Origin: Limanda limanda
Lineage: Eukaryota; Chordata; Actinopteri; Pleuronectiformes; Pleuronectidae
Assembly: GCF_963576545.1 (NCBI RefSeq)
Contig: NC_083647.1
Location: 6,305,507 to 6,369,506 of the forward strand
DNA: 64,000 nt
Direction of reading: 5' to 3'
The notes under the pieces: model-generated
Databases searched by the model: none
What the model saw: the letters and a program-made list of their open reading frames with translations, nothing else
Told to the model about the DNA's origin: nothing
Part shown: positions 40,701-52,363 of the stretch, in pieces
How the letters are laid out: every line of letters begins with the position of its first letter
How positions within the stretch are numbered: the stretch's first letter is position 1
Made by a program: the position numbers and the translations under genes

Positions 40701-43700
40701 ATGGCGACGACTGCGGTGAGAGCGGCCGCAGCAGCCGGGGGCCCTGCGTCTTTGTCCCGGTTCCGAGGTGCGCTGGTGGCGGCGGTGCTCGGGGACTGTG
40801 TCGGCGGTGAGTTCGAAGGAGCGGAGGAGGTTCCCATGGAGAGCGTGCTGCAGCACCTGCACGGCCTGGACGACGAGACCAAAGGGGAAGGTCAGTGAAA
40901 GCAGTGATGTTTCCTACCAGTCTGCAGGAGATGGAGCCCCAGAATGCAAGGCGGCATCGATAACCGTGCAATAGATGATCGTCCCCTGACTCCAGGCCCA
41001 CTGCACATGCACCCATGTGAAGAGAAGAACTGCGGAACGTATCTACTGTTGCAACTCTCACCATCACAGTTGCAAGCGGTTTTACAAAATAGGAAACAGT
41101 TAAAAGTAATTTGAAGATCACACAGCAATAGAGCACAGATAGAGACATACACAAAGATAAGATAACAGTACAAACATTATGAAATGATTAAAATAACTTC
41201 AAGATCACAACTAGGAGAAAGCACATGTAAGAGAGATTTAAGAGGAAGAGGAATTTGCTGGATGGATCTCCTCAGGAAAGTTCCAGAGTGGGAACCCTGG
41301 CAGGGATAGCCTGGTTTCCTCTGGTCCTGAGCCAGGACTGCAGACGAGTTATGCATGTTTAAAACAACAGCACGACTCTGAATACTTCCCAAGCCTGCTA
41401 TTATTCAGATCCATGATTTTAACCTGTGGCAACAGTCTGGGTCATCAAATCACTCTTAATTTAAAACATAACATATCATCATTGGGAAATAGACATCAAA
41501 AATGTTTTTTTTAATTGGATTTTTTAAGGACTGGTAATGTATACATTACATTGTAACCTTTAGTAAATGATACCTTGAATTTTCCATGTTTCCGGATACC
41601 CATTCCGGTCGTGATCAAGAATGTGCTTCACCAAGATGGGACCTTATCAACTCCCAACAAGCACCTGAGATATATACGAGGCAGTTCCTACAAGTTGAGT
41701 CGTCCACCACTTGTCAAGAAGTGTGTGTGTTTTGTGTGTGTGTGTTTTAGGTATTCTTGAGTACAGTGATGACACGGCCATGGCACGTTGTGTGGTCCAG
41801 TCTCTACTCACCCGAGCAGGCTTCGATGAGCAGGACATGGCTCGCAGGTACTCAAACACACATTGTTATTAGTATCTACTATGTTATTACTTTGAGGAAG
41901 GCTCCTGAGGTAATATCAGGACTGTGCTCACAAAGAAACCAACTAAACCTCAGGTATCACCCCCCTCCAGGTTTGCTAAGGAGTACAGTGCATCCCCTGG
42001 CCGCGGTTATGGTTCCGGAGTGATCCAGGTGCTGAAGAAGCTGTCCTCTCCACAACTCAGTGACGTGTATCAGCCGGCCAGGGACCAGTTTAATGGGCGG
42101 GGCTCCTTTGGGAATGGAGGTGCCATGAGGGCGGCTCCCTTCGCTCTGGCGTTTCCTGACCTGGCTGACGTTAAAAGGGTGAGCACAGGGTGCCTTTGTG
42201 TACTTAAAGTTATCTTATGATTATGAATGAATTATTAATAATACAGAAAGACGCTTTTAAACAGGTGTAGGGCTGCACGACATTAGGAAAACATGCGATA
42301 TGCTATAACGTTGTAGAATGACCATATGACTTGCAATAAATGCTTAAGTATACATTGTTAAAGTCTTTCTGCTTTGGGTTCTCTGCTATCATAGAACCCA
42401 TAAAGTGAGTAGCCTATGCAGACACTCAGAGAGAGAGAGCGGGAGAGCGAGAGAGCGCAAGCAGCAGAGTTGTGCGTGGCTACTTGAATATGTTATGTGA
42501 ATGCATGACACACGGAACAGCATTAATCTTAGTTCAAGCAGTCTTTTGTGATATGTATATCGTGCATGTTGATATCTCGATGTTATATTTATGATATATT
42601 GTGCTAGCCCTAGTCTGGCGCTAAATTATTTAGAACTGTAGTTAAGTTTAGCTTCAGTGTTATCAGTTCTTTTCTCTGTACAGGAGAAAGTTACAAAATA
42701 GATATTGTGAGTAACATTTCTATATAAAAGTTATTACACTATGTTTCTGATGCAGTTTCGCTTTAGATTGAGAACAACCAACTCTGTCTAAAATCTTTAC
42801 TCGCAACACTATATATACCAACACAGAAGTTGTGATATATAGCAAGGTTAGTTAACCACAGGGTTATATTGTGATTCTTCTGTGGTCAGAACAACTAAAA
42901 CATCCAAGTTCATAATGTATTTATTACTATTATCAGTCCTGCATAAAACAAAGCATTTAGATGTAAACCACATGTTTTCTTATACATTTTATTTTAAAAT
43001 TGTCTTCAAATGGATGCAACCTGATAGGGGAATGGTTAAGGCACGTCACATTTGAGCATACATACCCTCAAACAGCAGGTCTATAGTGTGACTCCTTGTT
43101 AGTGGAAAATCACTCCATGTCAATCCTGTCCTCATTCCCTTTCTCTCTACCGTCACTACCTGATAAAAGGTTAAAGACCAAAGTCTTGTATTAAAAATAA
43201 TCCTCCTTATTATGTATCATTGACAGATTGGTCTGATTTCTCTTTCTTTTTTTCTTTCCTCTCCAGTTTGCCCGTCGCGGCGCCATGCTGACCCACTCCT
43301 GCTCTCTGGGTTATAACGGAGCAGTGCTGCAGGCGTTGGCTGTGCACCTCTCCCTGCAGGGGGCGCTAGACTTACCTCAGCAGTTCATCAGCAGGCTAAT
43401 CAAAGAGATGGAGGAAGTTGAGGAAGATGAGGCAGCACGCAATGATGCCAGAATGTGAGTATCATGTACTTAAAGTCTCTTTGCTTTAGCACAGATCTGA
43501 TTCAGTCATGTCTCATGGGTCAAAACTCAGCATCCATCAGTTCAACGGTTTTCTGTTGTGCGTCTGTGCAGCCTAAAGGAAGCAGAGATGCCGTTCAGTG
43601 ACCGCCTCCACAGAATCCGAGACCTGATGGACAGGAGCAAGGTCAGCATAGAGGAGGTCATCTCTGAACTGGGTCAGTATCTGTTTGAGTATATTTCTTT

Positions 43701-44232
43701 TCATCTAGCTTTTCACCCATCCTATCTTAATCACGTTTCTCATATTCCTCCATAACCTGTGATTTAGGTTCATAATGGATTAGAGCACTAACAATGTGTA
43801 TTTCAAGTCTTTCCAATCTATGACTCGTCTTTCCTTCCAGGTAATGGTATTGCGGCGCTCCACTCAGTCCCTACCGCCATCTTCTGTGTCCTCCACTGCC
43901 TCCAGCCCCGCAAATGCCTTCCAGAGAACTACAGCGGCCTTCAGAGGACGATAGCATACAGCCTGGCCCTGGGAGGGGACACAGACACCATAGCCTGCAT
44001 GGCAGGGGCCATCGCCGGGGCCCACTACGGCATTGAGGCCGTGCCACAGTCCTGGATGAGGTGCTGTGAGGGAGCCCAGGATGCAGACATTAACGCAGAG
44101 CGGCTTCACATGCTGTACCACCAGTCGCCACAGGGCGGCGGGAGTGGGACAGGGGGCCAGAGCCATGAATTCCAACGTGAAAACAAGTCAAACACTTCTA
44201 ACGGTACAGAGAAGAAAAGTGAAGCAGAGTAA
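40701..44232 (+). CDS. adprs: ADP-ribosylhydrolase ARH3 (ADP-ribosylserine hydrolase), complete
   Basis: This enzyme removes ADP-ribose from serine residues and degrades poly(ADP-ribose) in the nucleus, cytosol and mitochondria. It needs two magnesium ions. Exons are 40701-40890, 41751-41847, 41971-42178, 43267-43454, 43572-43672 and 43841-44232, giving 391 residues in consistent phase; the human protein has 363. SLSRFRG and GDCVG open the ARH fold, and Glu39 matches the human catalytic-loop Glu41. The first metal motif reads YSDDTAMA (Ser69-Asp70-Asp71) where human has TDD. The second reads LGGDTDTIA (Asp308, Asp310, Thr311). GNGIAALHSVPTAI and NGGAMR are also conserved. The C terminus is about 30 residues longer than in mammals and is polar and Ser/Asn/Lys-rich. 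The alanine-rich N terminus could be a weak mitochondrial presequence. Confidence 0.97.
42268..42612. mobile_element. hAT-type MITE in adprs intron 3
   Basis: The ends are TAGGGCTGCACGA on the left and TATTGTGCTAGCCCTA on the right, an imperfect inverted repeat typical of fish hAT MITEs. The interior includes a GAGA-rich run near 42430-42462 and no coding frame. An 8-base target duplication is not clear, so the borders may have decayed. Confidence 0.6.
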
Positions 44233-44240
44233 TGCTTCAA

Positions 44241-44271
<31 letters not shown>

Positions 44272-44485
44272 AGGACTCACACACAGACACACATTAAAAT
44301 ATACACAAGAGACAAAAACATTTTTCAGTGTTAGACTTTTTTGGTGTGCATATGCATACACAATACATTCTACACAATCGTACCTGCTCCTTCCTGTTTT
44401 GTGATGAACAATCTTTTGTTATGTGAAAGTTGCACTATGAATTGGCCATGTCTTGTTTTATCCTTATGGTGGATAACAACTATTT

Positions 44486-44491
44486 AATAAA
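44486..44491 (+). other. Polyadenylation signal of adprs
   Basis: AATAAA occurs about 255 bases beyond the adprs stop, after a poly-T run at about 44240-44265 in the 3' UTR. Confidence 0.55.
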
Positions 44492-44499
44492 CTTTTTTT

Positions 44500-45398
44500 T
44501 AAAATTCACACAATCTGTATGGGTGCGTACTTTGAATTTAACTTGTTTCAGAAAAGTCTCTAACAAAGAGATCTTATCTTGTACCCCAGTTCTAACCCAC
44601 AGTGGATGAAGACATTTACAAAAAATCCCTGCACATGAACTGAGTCTTGCACAAAACTGAAAACAGCCTGAAATGAGCTGCGAGAAGTAGAATTAAAAAG
44701 TACCTGCAGCCATGCTAGCAGCTGTGTGAGGCTGTACTTAACACAGCAGTGATGTAAGCTAAATGCTAATCTTAGTTGTTGCAGCCTTACTCTCCTTTGC
44801 AGAAGAATGCTGATTTTTTTTTAAGACAAACCAAATTAAAGCCTACACCCCATGAAACCCCATTTACACACTCATAGATACAGTATCTGTCCCTTAAATA
44901 TGCCGGATTTTCTTTTATGTTGGATTCTGTCTTGGCCCATGTCACATTTTAATACCAAATTTCTTCCAAAAAATACCAAAAAAATCTGTTCAGTAGATTT
45001 TGCAAAATCCTGCTGTTAAAGTACAAAACAAACGAAACCGAGAACCAAATGGACATGAACGGCAACATAACCTCATGGTGTAGGTAAAAACATAAATTAT
45101 CTTCTGTTCAAGAACACACTCTGCATGCCACCTTGCATGAAGTGTTGCACAGGTAAACTTTGGTGAGGCAAAAGTCAGTAAAATAAATACAACGTGCACC
45201 TTTTCAAAAAGGCAATACCAGAAGATTGTTTCACGTTTTAGAAGTAAATTTGACATCAGATTGCAGTTTCCAGCAGCACTGTCTGTTAGATTTAAAAATC
45301 TGTGTGTGCACAGCTGAGGACAGAATACAACCCACAAGGTCTGAGCGTCAATAAAAAACAAGTGTATAGTTAAAAAGAAGTTTAATTACAAGAGGAAA
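44500..45398. other. Intergenic DNA and SLC7 3' UTR
   Basis: The adprs and SLC7 genes converge here. No protein-like frame or named repeat is seen. Part of the right-hand side is expected to be the 3' UTR of the minus-strand transporter gene. Confidence 0.45.
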
Positions 45399-48300
45399 TC
45401 ACAGGTTTTTCTCCGCAGGGGCGACCTCCAAAAACAATTGCAGCAGCACTGTTAACCTTGTTAGCAGGCCTGGGCAGAGCTTGTAATGGATGACGGGAAT
45501 GTAGACTAAGATTCCACTGAAGATAAATAAAGTCACATAGAGGTATTCAATCTGAGGACTGTCTATGATGGGTGCCAGCACAAGGAATACTGCTGCAATG
45601 AGGACCAGGATGGGGAGTATAATTGGAACCTGCGGAGAGAGGAAGAAATAAATGTGACAACCAATTACACAATAACACAACCTTGATCCCTCTCTCTTAA
45701 TCTTATCTTTACAAGCTGAGATTATCATTGTTGAAAGAACAGATAAAAGTTAATGTGACACTAACGCTGTACGGCCTGGGGAGTTCTGGCTTCTTGATCT
45801 TGAGATAGAGGAGTCCAGACAAGGTGATGGCGTAAAAAAACCAGGCGGTGAAACTGACAACGGTAAAAACAACAAACGCAGATGAACACAAACAGGTTGT
45901 ACATTCATTTTCTGAAGAAATGACGATGAAATGCAGACCCAGCCTTCACCTGAAGAAGTTGACGATGCTCTGGAAGTCTCCTGGGATCAGCACCACCAGA
46001 GAGACGATGGTGGTGAAGATCAGAGCCGGGGATGGAGTCAGTCTGTGGACGTGAGCCATGGCCAGAATATCTGGCTACGAAAAAACACAACCCTGTGACA
46101 ACAATCTTACTCCAAACGATTTAACATATCCTCTATTACATAAAGAAATTATCACCATGTGTCCTTCCCTGGCAGCAACAAAGCACACGCGGCCGCCACT
46201 GAAGAAGGTTCCATTCAGAGAGCCAAAGGCTGACAACGCAGCAGCCACAGACATGATCCAGCCCCAGCTCCCTAACACCTTATTCCTGTGGAGGGAGGAG
46301 GAAGTTCTTTCAAAAGATGCCTGCTACAAGAAGAAAGAATATCAAGAGGTTTGGTGCATCATTCTTTTTTTCCCGCAGTTTAAAATGTTAGGAAATTAAA
46401 TATTTCATCACATCAAAGCTCCTTTGTTTGTCAGTTATTTGAACATGAGAACCCACTCTACCACAATGTGTGATTGGGTGTTGCCTTACCCCCAGGTGAC
46501 TGCTACTGCGCTGGAGGACATGAGCTCTTTGGGCGTCATCACTGTCAGGTAGCTCACATTCACGAGCAGATACAAGCCAGTCACCAGAGAAATGGCTATC
46601 ACAACTGCCCGGGGAAGATTAACCTGAGACAAAAAATATACTGTCACTTATTATGTATTTATTTTGTTATTATTAGTAAAGTTGTTGGCAGAACAGTTTT
46701 GTTGCATAGTGAAGTTAGAAAACTTTGTGTTCATCCTACCTGGTTTATCTGCAGTGAAAAAATGATAGTATTTTTTTTTTTCATAAAATAAAACAGAGTT
46801 TACTTTATTATTGTTCATGTCTGTGGTTTAAACATATATATATTTTTGAATTATTTACTACGCTGGTGTTATTCTTTACATTTCATGTTGATATTACTGG
46901 TCTGTTAGGCAACCGACACAATCTGTAGATCTAAGTTCACAACTTTTCAATATAAAAGCTCTGTAATTCACCTTGATATGAAGCATTGCAGCATTAAAAC
47001 AAGCATGACATTGATTAGGTTAGTTTGAGAAGACGGTGCAGGGGTGGAGTGGCAATGGACAGATGAAGAGTAAAAGCTGCTTCAATGAGCTTTGCCAATT
47101 GAATGCATAGGAGGAGATGAGCACAGGTATCTGCTGCAGTAAGTTTACAGACGTGGCTGAGCTTGACTTTGTGTCCTGCTAACACAATGGTTATTTATTG
47201 AATAAAGTACAAGACATTAGTTTTTGAAAGTATTAGCCTGCAGGACCACAAATGTTCCTGTCCTTGTTTCCGTATACACTCAGCTCAAGCTGGTGGTTGT
47301 GGGTTCTTTTTGAAATGAGCTGAAGATTAAGATAAACCATTATCTATAACTTCTTTTATGATGACCCAGATTCCCAGAAAAAGGTTCACAATGACACCAA
47401 ACGTTATCTTATTAATGCAGAAAAATGGTTTGGCATTGAACCTCTGTCACTGGTATATGTCAGTATATATATATATATATATCATATTTAAAATGGCAGT
47501 CACATAAAGAACAGAGATCTACATAAAAAAATATTGCTCCAAATCTTCTTCCTTTTCTCACACAACTTATCAACCCTTCCCTGTCAAGAGGTAACCCTCT
47601 CCTGAAGAAACCCACCCTCAACCTGTCTGAAGTAAACAACGACTCTCTTTGTCACTTTCTTTCCAAAAGTCTTGAGCGAACTCTCTTTAATCAACTCGCC
47701 TCCTGTCTAAAAATGATTTACTCACTTTAGCACAGATGCACATTCCAGTGTGTTAGTCTCACCTCTGGTCTTTTCAGCTCCTCAGTGACATAGTTCAAGT
47801 TGTACCAGCCAGCATAAGACCAGAGTCCTTGATAAAAAGCCATTCCTAGAGTGCCCAAAGAATACTGAGTCCCTTTGAATGCATTCTCTACTTTCAGATT
47901 TTCTGCAATGACAGTGCTGCTCTGTGTGAGCGCCACTATCCCTCCTATTACTATGCATGTCAGTGCCACCAGTTTGGCCACCAAGAAGACCACCTGGATT
48001 CTTAGAGCAATGCGCACGTTCAGGATATTTATTGTGGCAACAACCAAAATGGCCGCAGCAGCAATACACTTCACCACCAGCTGTGGAGGAGGGCAGCCCA
48101 CGTAGAAAGGTGCTACGGCATATTCTGCGATGCTAATCGACATGGCCGCGATGCCAAACGGCTTCACAACCAAGACAAAAGTGACTGCCGCAAAGAAAGC
48201 CGGACATGACCCGTAGATCCTCAGTATGTAGATGAACTCCCCACCAGATTCAGGGATGATTGTGCCGAGCTCAGTGTAGGAGAGCGCTGCGAACATAGCT

Positions 48301-48479
48301 ACAACTCCTGAAACCGCCCAGATCAACAGACTTGCTCCAGGACTTCCAACGTAGGCCAGGACAAACTGTGGGGACATGAATATACCGGATCCGATCATTG
48401 TTCCCGAAATCAGTGACACGCCTCCAATCAACCCAATTTCCCGTTTCATTTTCACGCTTTCGGGTCCTTTGTCCGCCAT
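45399..48479 (-). CDS. SLC7 light-chain amino-acid transporter, b(0,+)AT-like; first exon A plus five shared exons (474 aa)
   Basis: This is a twelve-helix LeuT-fold exchanger that normally pairs with an SLC3 heavy chain at the plasma membrane. Exons: 47763-48479 (first exon A), 46490-46623, 46156-46285, 45950-46074, 45766-45853 and 45399-45629. Phases are consistent throughout and the product is 474 aa; mammalian b(0,+)AT is 487. Exon A alone encodes 239 residues, helices 1 to 6: helix-1 loop [16 protein letters not shown], the PFYVGC cysteine that would make the heavy-chain disulfide, and the helix-6 segment WSYAGW. The shared exons carry helices 7-12, including [20 protein letters not shown]-like AREGHM, RLTPSPA, ending [10 protein letters not shown], which parallels the b(0,+)AT tail. 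Human b(0,+)AT has Asp233 where exon A has Ala223. Other SLC7 light chains are possible; the best overall fit is SLC7A9. Confidence 0.93.
46700..46985 (+). repeat. Dispersed repeat, copy in the SLC7 intron
   Basis: The segment starts near AACTTTGTGTTCATCCTACC and passes through TTTGAATTATTTAC, CTGGTGTTA and AAGTTCACAACTTTT. It matches 59835-60115 in the same order and orientation with many scattered differences. The family is not recognised. Confidence 0.6.
47464..47481. repeat. (TA)n microsatellite
   Basis: About nine TA units occur in the SLC7 intron. Confidence 0.9.
47605..47717 (+). pseudogene. LINE reverse-transcriptase fragment (L2/CR1-like)
   Basis: The plus-strand frame reads [12 protein letters not shown] then [19 protein letters not shown]. 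This resembles the conserved reverse-transcriptase stretch of fish L2/CR1 LINEs (KPTLDP..NYRPISLLPFLSKTLERVVFNQL). Only about 38 codons survive, within the intron behind SLC7 exon A and running up to its donor. Confidence 0.6.
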
Positions 48480-48587
48480 GGCCGCGCCGACCGGAGAGCA
48501 CAAGTTCAAGTTCAGTGTGGCTGATATGCAGCCTTGTGGTGCAAACGCTGAGATAACACACTGATACTGTCCCTGGATAACCAGTAA

Positions 48588-48596
48588 CCTTTTATA
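48588..48596 (-). promoter_or_regulatory. TATA box upstream of SLC7 first exon A
   Basis: TATAAAAGG reads on the minus strand about 110 bases before the exon A start codon, the right distance for a short 5' UTR. An overlapping GTTAATTAAC half-site pair (HNF1-like halves) lies near 48635-48645. If used, the box gives exon A its own promoter. Confidence 0.55.
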
Positions 48597-49005
48597 GATA
48601 GGCCTGTAAAAACAGTTTATTGTAGGCTTATTTAGGTTAATTAACTCCTCTGTGGTTTGTGCAGCTCTTAACCCCGAAAGTTCTCATATGAGTTCACTAT
48701 GTAGTCACTGATGTCGATATGAGCATTATATATGTATAATGAAATGTTTGCTTTAATTTACTGTTAAGCCTTGTTTATTTATGTGACTTATAAATGCATA
48801 CGAAAAAAGCATGATCTTAAAAAAGTATTTTTTGTGGGAGGTGTCAATGCACTAGGAATGACTAATGATTTATAATCTTGATTGTAGATCTAGTATAATC
48901 TTAATGTGTTTGACACTTACATAAGTATACAACATCTTCACCATCATAACATCAAATATTTGCCAACAGCACACTTTCATAAGTGAACTTCTGAACTAAA
49001 CTTAC

Positions 49006-49704
49006 TTCCGGATGTTTCAGCTCCTCAGTTAAATAATTCAAAGTGTTCCAGCCATCATAGGACCACAAGCACTGATAGAAAGCAACACCGATGGAGTTGA
49101 TGCCAACATTTGTTCCCTCAAATGACCCGTCAAAGTTCTGTGTGTTTCCGTGGAAGAGCATCACAATGCCTCCGAGCACGATCACTGCCAGTGCCAGCAC
49201 CTTCACGACCATGGAAACCACCTGGATGGCGGTGGCCAGGCGCACGCTCAGACAGTTAACAATGGCGAGCACTATGATGCTCACTGCAGCCACGCCCTTC
49301 ACCAGCACCTGAGGGGGGTCGCAGCCATCGTAGAACACGGCCACGACGTATTCAGCACAACTCAGGGCGATTCCTGTGGCGCTGGCGGGCCTCATGACCA
49401 TGACGAAGCTGAAGACAAACATGAACGCCACCCCCTTCCCCACTGTCCGCAGCATGTAGATGTACTCTCCTCCAGACTCTGGTATCACTGTGCCCAGTTC
49501 AGCATAGCAGAGCCCCCCCAGCATGGCCACCAACCCAGAGCAGGCCCATATAATCATGCTGGCCCCAGGGCTGCCAATAGTAGCCAGCACATACTGGGGA
49601 GATATGAAGATCCCAGATCCCATCATGGTTCCAGCGATGAAGGACACTGCTCCTAATATCCCCACTTCCCTCTTCAGGTTGAGCCTCTGTCCTCCGTTCT
49701 CCAT
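49006..49704 (-). CDS. SLC7 alternative first exon B (233 codons, helices 1-6)
   Basis: This single exon starts MENGGQRLNLKREVG and ends EELKHPE at a perfect GTAAGT donor, phase 0, exactly where first exon A ends. It is 699 bases long, the same as exon C. It holds GSGIFISP in helix 1, ESGGEYIY, the FYDGC heavy-chain cysteine and WSYDGW in helix 6 (Asp217, matching b(0,+)AT Asp233). No exons for helices 7-12 occur between this exon and exon A, or between it and exon C. The most economical reading is an alternative first exon that splices to the shared exons starting at 46623. It could instead be the remains of a tandem gene that lost its 3' half. Confidence 0.82.
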
Positions 49705-51658
49705 CGTTTGCGATCTGCTGCTTCCTCACGGTCCTGCACAGATCTAGTTATTGACTATCACTGCTGACGTTGGAGCTGAGTCCAGATTAGGAGGTTAAAC
49801 CAATATCCTACAGCCACTAAACAAGGTGCAGCCAAATTCCTTACATGTTTCTCACTGCATTAAACCAGTTGTTTCTTTTATTGCTTTACTGTGTCTGTTG
49901 TCTTCATAAAAAGACAATGACGCACTTTGTAAATGTGTTTCTTAAAAATGTCACTATGAATTATGTTATTTAATAACAATTAGTAACAATATACATTATA
50001 TTATGATAACAATAACAATACGAATTATTATTTTTACTATTATTGTTGTTATTATTATTATTATTATTCGATCTTGTTCTGTGTTCTAAAATATGACTTC
50101 CAGTTGTATTCTCTTATTAGACAATCACCATTTCCTATCATGCATCTGATATTGATTAATAAGTGGGATGAGTTTTAAACATATAACTTGGAATAATCTG
50201 TCAAAAAAGAAGTATGTAAATAAAGAAGTAGTTTTTGCATCTACCATCTACTTTTCTATTTTGATATTCATTCATTTTTTGAATTTCAGCTGTAATAGAT
50301 ACTCCAGATTCAAATATGTTAGTGGAGAAGAAATGGGCTCTAAAATCTTGTGTGTGTTATGCATATGACAAAGCATTCAGCAATACCTGCTTTCCATGAC
50401 TAACACATAATTCTATAGTCAGCACTAAAGCCTCTGACATCAACGTAATTGACGCAGACACACCTGCTTTTTAAATCTAATCGGTAAATTGCGGCTTTCC
50501 CGATGAAGTACAGTTTGTACTTCATCACTTTCATATGCAGGATGCAGGAATGTCTCCGCAGCACAAACACACACGGGCAACTTGACATTTTTGTTATGTT
50601 ACAGTGTGTCATTCATAAGCATTAGTGTGATTATAGTCGAGTTGATGTGATGACACTTTTGCAGCTATAATTTCCCTTCAATGGCTGTTTAGTTTTCAGG
50701 TTTTTGTTGTGAAGTCACGGATGAGGGATAATGACGATGTCTTCTAGATAAAGTAATTTCTTCAGTAAATTTTGATATTTAAAGCTGAATGTTGAGATAC
50801 ATTTAGTTGAGAAACATAATGAAATAACTCTGTGTCACAGAAAAAGTAAATTATGGAATAGTTGTGAGAAACTGAAATGAATGTTCAAACAAATGTATTA
50901 AAATAACATTCTGAATGGATATGTGGAAGAACAGGACGTGTGGCTTGTCCTGCTGTTGAAGTGTGTCTCATTCTGATGATCAGGTTTTCTATATTATATA
51001 TTATATAGTCGTTTTTTATTTTCTGCTTGGAATTCTCTAATAGTTTTTCTATTTATTCCAAAACAAGCCGGCCATTAAGTTGATGACTGCCTTGTTTCGC
51101 ATGGTATTTGCTACCCTGATGCAGAAAGCTTGAAGGTGTGTGTTTAACATCAATTTTGAAGACAAAATATAAAGAGGGGAAAGAACTGGACAAGTTCACA
51201 CTTCACATTCCTACTTCTTTCGGACTGAAAATGTGCACTTTAATCTCTTTGTTTTTTTCTAGTCTAAAATGCTCTTATAAACGTTTGATTCATTCATCTT
51301 TTCCTGATACTGATAAACATTTGAATTGTATTTTAAACAGAAAGATTATTTGACAGTACTTGCAAATTACAAAATGTACTGTATCAAGTCATGTGTGCAG
51401 TGGATATACAAGATCAAACATAAACTAAACTGATTTATCCCCAGTATAATCGACTCTATCTTGGGTGATGTTATGGTTTAAATGAGTCCGCAGCAATAAA
51501 ATTCTACTGCTTTTCTCCACCTTTGATTACAGTTGTAATTTTAATTGATCTTTTATGGCGATGATGGGAGGAACTGGTCACCACAGCATTGACTGTTTAT
51601 TGTTCCCACCTAATTTCTTCAGTGAAATCACACATTCCACGCATCTCCTTCCACTTAC
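49705..51658 (-). other. Spacer between SLC7 first exons C and B
   Basis: The spacer is about 1.9 kb and A/T-rich, with an (ATT)n run near 50029-50070. It contains no protein-like frame and in particular no homologue of the five shared SLC7 exons. It should contain the exon B promoter. Confidence 0.6.
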
Positions 51659-52357
51659 CTCTGGACGTTTCAACTCCTCCGTCACATAATTGAGATTGTT
51701 CCAGCCATCGTAGGACCACAGTCCCTGGTAGAAAGCAATGCCAATAGGGTTGATGCCCACATTTGTGTTCTCAAAAGAATCTTTAAAGCTTTCATTGTTG
51801 CCTCTGATGAGCATCACCATTCCTCCTATAATGATGACTGCCAGGGCCAGGACCTTGACCACCATGAAGAACACTTGCAATGACATGGCAAAGCGCACAT
51901 TCAGGCAGTTCACGGTGGCCAGGGTGATGATGGCCACCGCAGCCATGCACTTCACCAGCAGCTCTGGGGGGGGGCAGTCCGGGTAGAAAGGAGCCACCAC
52001 GTACTGAGCGAAACTCAGAGCGATGCCGGCGACCCCAGCGGGCCTCACGAACAGCACCGAGCTGAAGATCAGCATGAAGGCGACCACCGGGCCTGCAGTT
52101 CGGAGGATGTAGATGTACTCCCCCCCGGACTCCCTGATGACGGTGCCCAGCTCCGCGTAGCAGAAGGAGGCCATGATCACCAGGAGGCCACAGCACGCCC
52201 ACACCACCAGGCTGGCTCCGGGGCTGCCGATGGTGGCGAGCACCGTCTGCGGGGACATGAAGATCCCAGACCCGATCATCGTGCCCCCGATGAGGGACAC
52301 GGCTCCTGCCAGCCCCACTTCTCGCTTCAGGCTGAGCTTCTCTGTCGGCTTGTCCAT
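51659..52357 (-). CDS. SLC7 alternative first exon C (233 codons, helices 1-6)
   Basis: The exon starts MDKPTEKLSLKREVG (an in-frame ATG two codons upstream at 52363 is also possible). It ends EELKRPE at a GTAAGT donor in phase 0. It is the same length as exon B and is closer to it than to exon A. It has [19 protein letters not shown], the FYPDC cysteine and WSYDGW with the acidic helix-6 residue. There are no stops or frameshifts. The 1.9 kb between it and exon B contains no downstream SLC7 exons. It is strongly G/C-rich at third positions in its 5' half, unlike exon A. As an independent gene it would lack helices 7-12. Confidence 0.82.
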
Positions 52358-52363
52358 AATCAC

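Noticed and set aside
40186..40719. 177-codon plus-strand frame upstream of adprs
   Set aside because: No recognisable domain; it runs into the adprs start in another frame and lies in likely promoter or 5' UTR DNA.
49006..52357. Two additional complete SLC7 genes
   Set aside because: Only the exon for helices 1-6 is present for each. No exons for helices 7-12 lie in the spacers, so independent complete genes are not supported.
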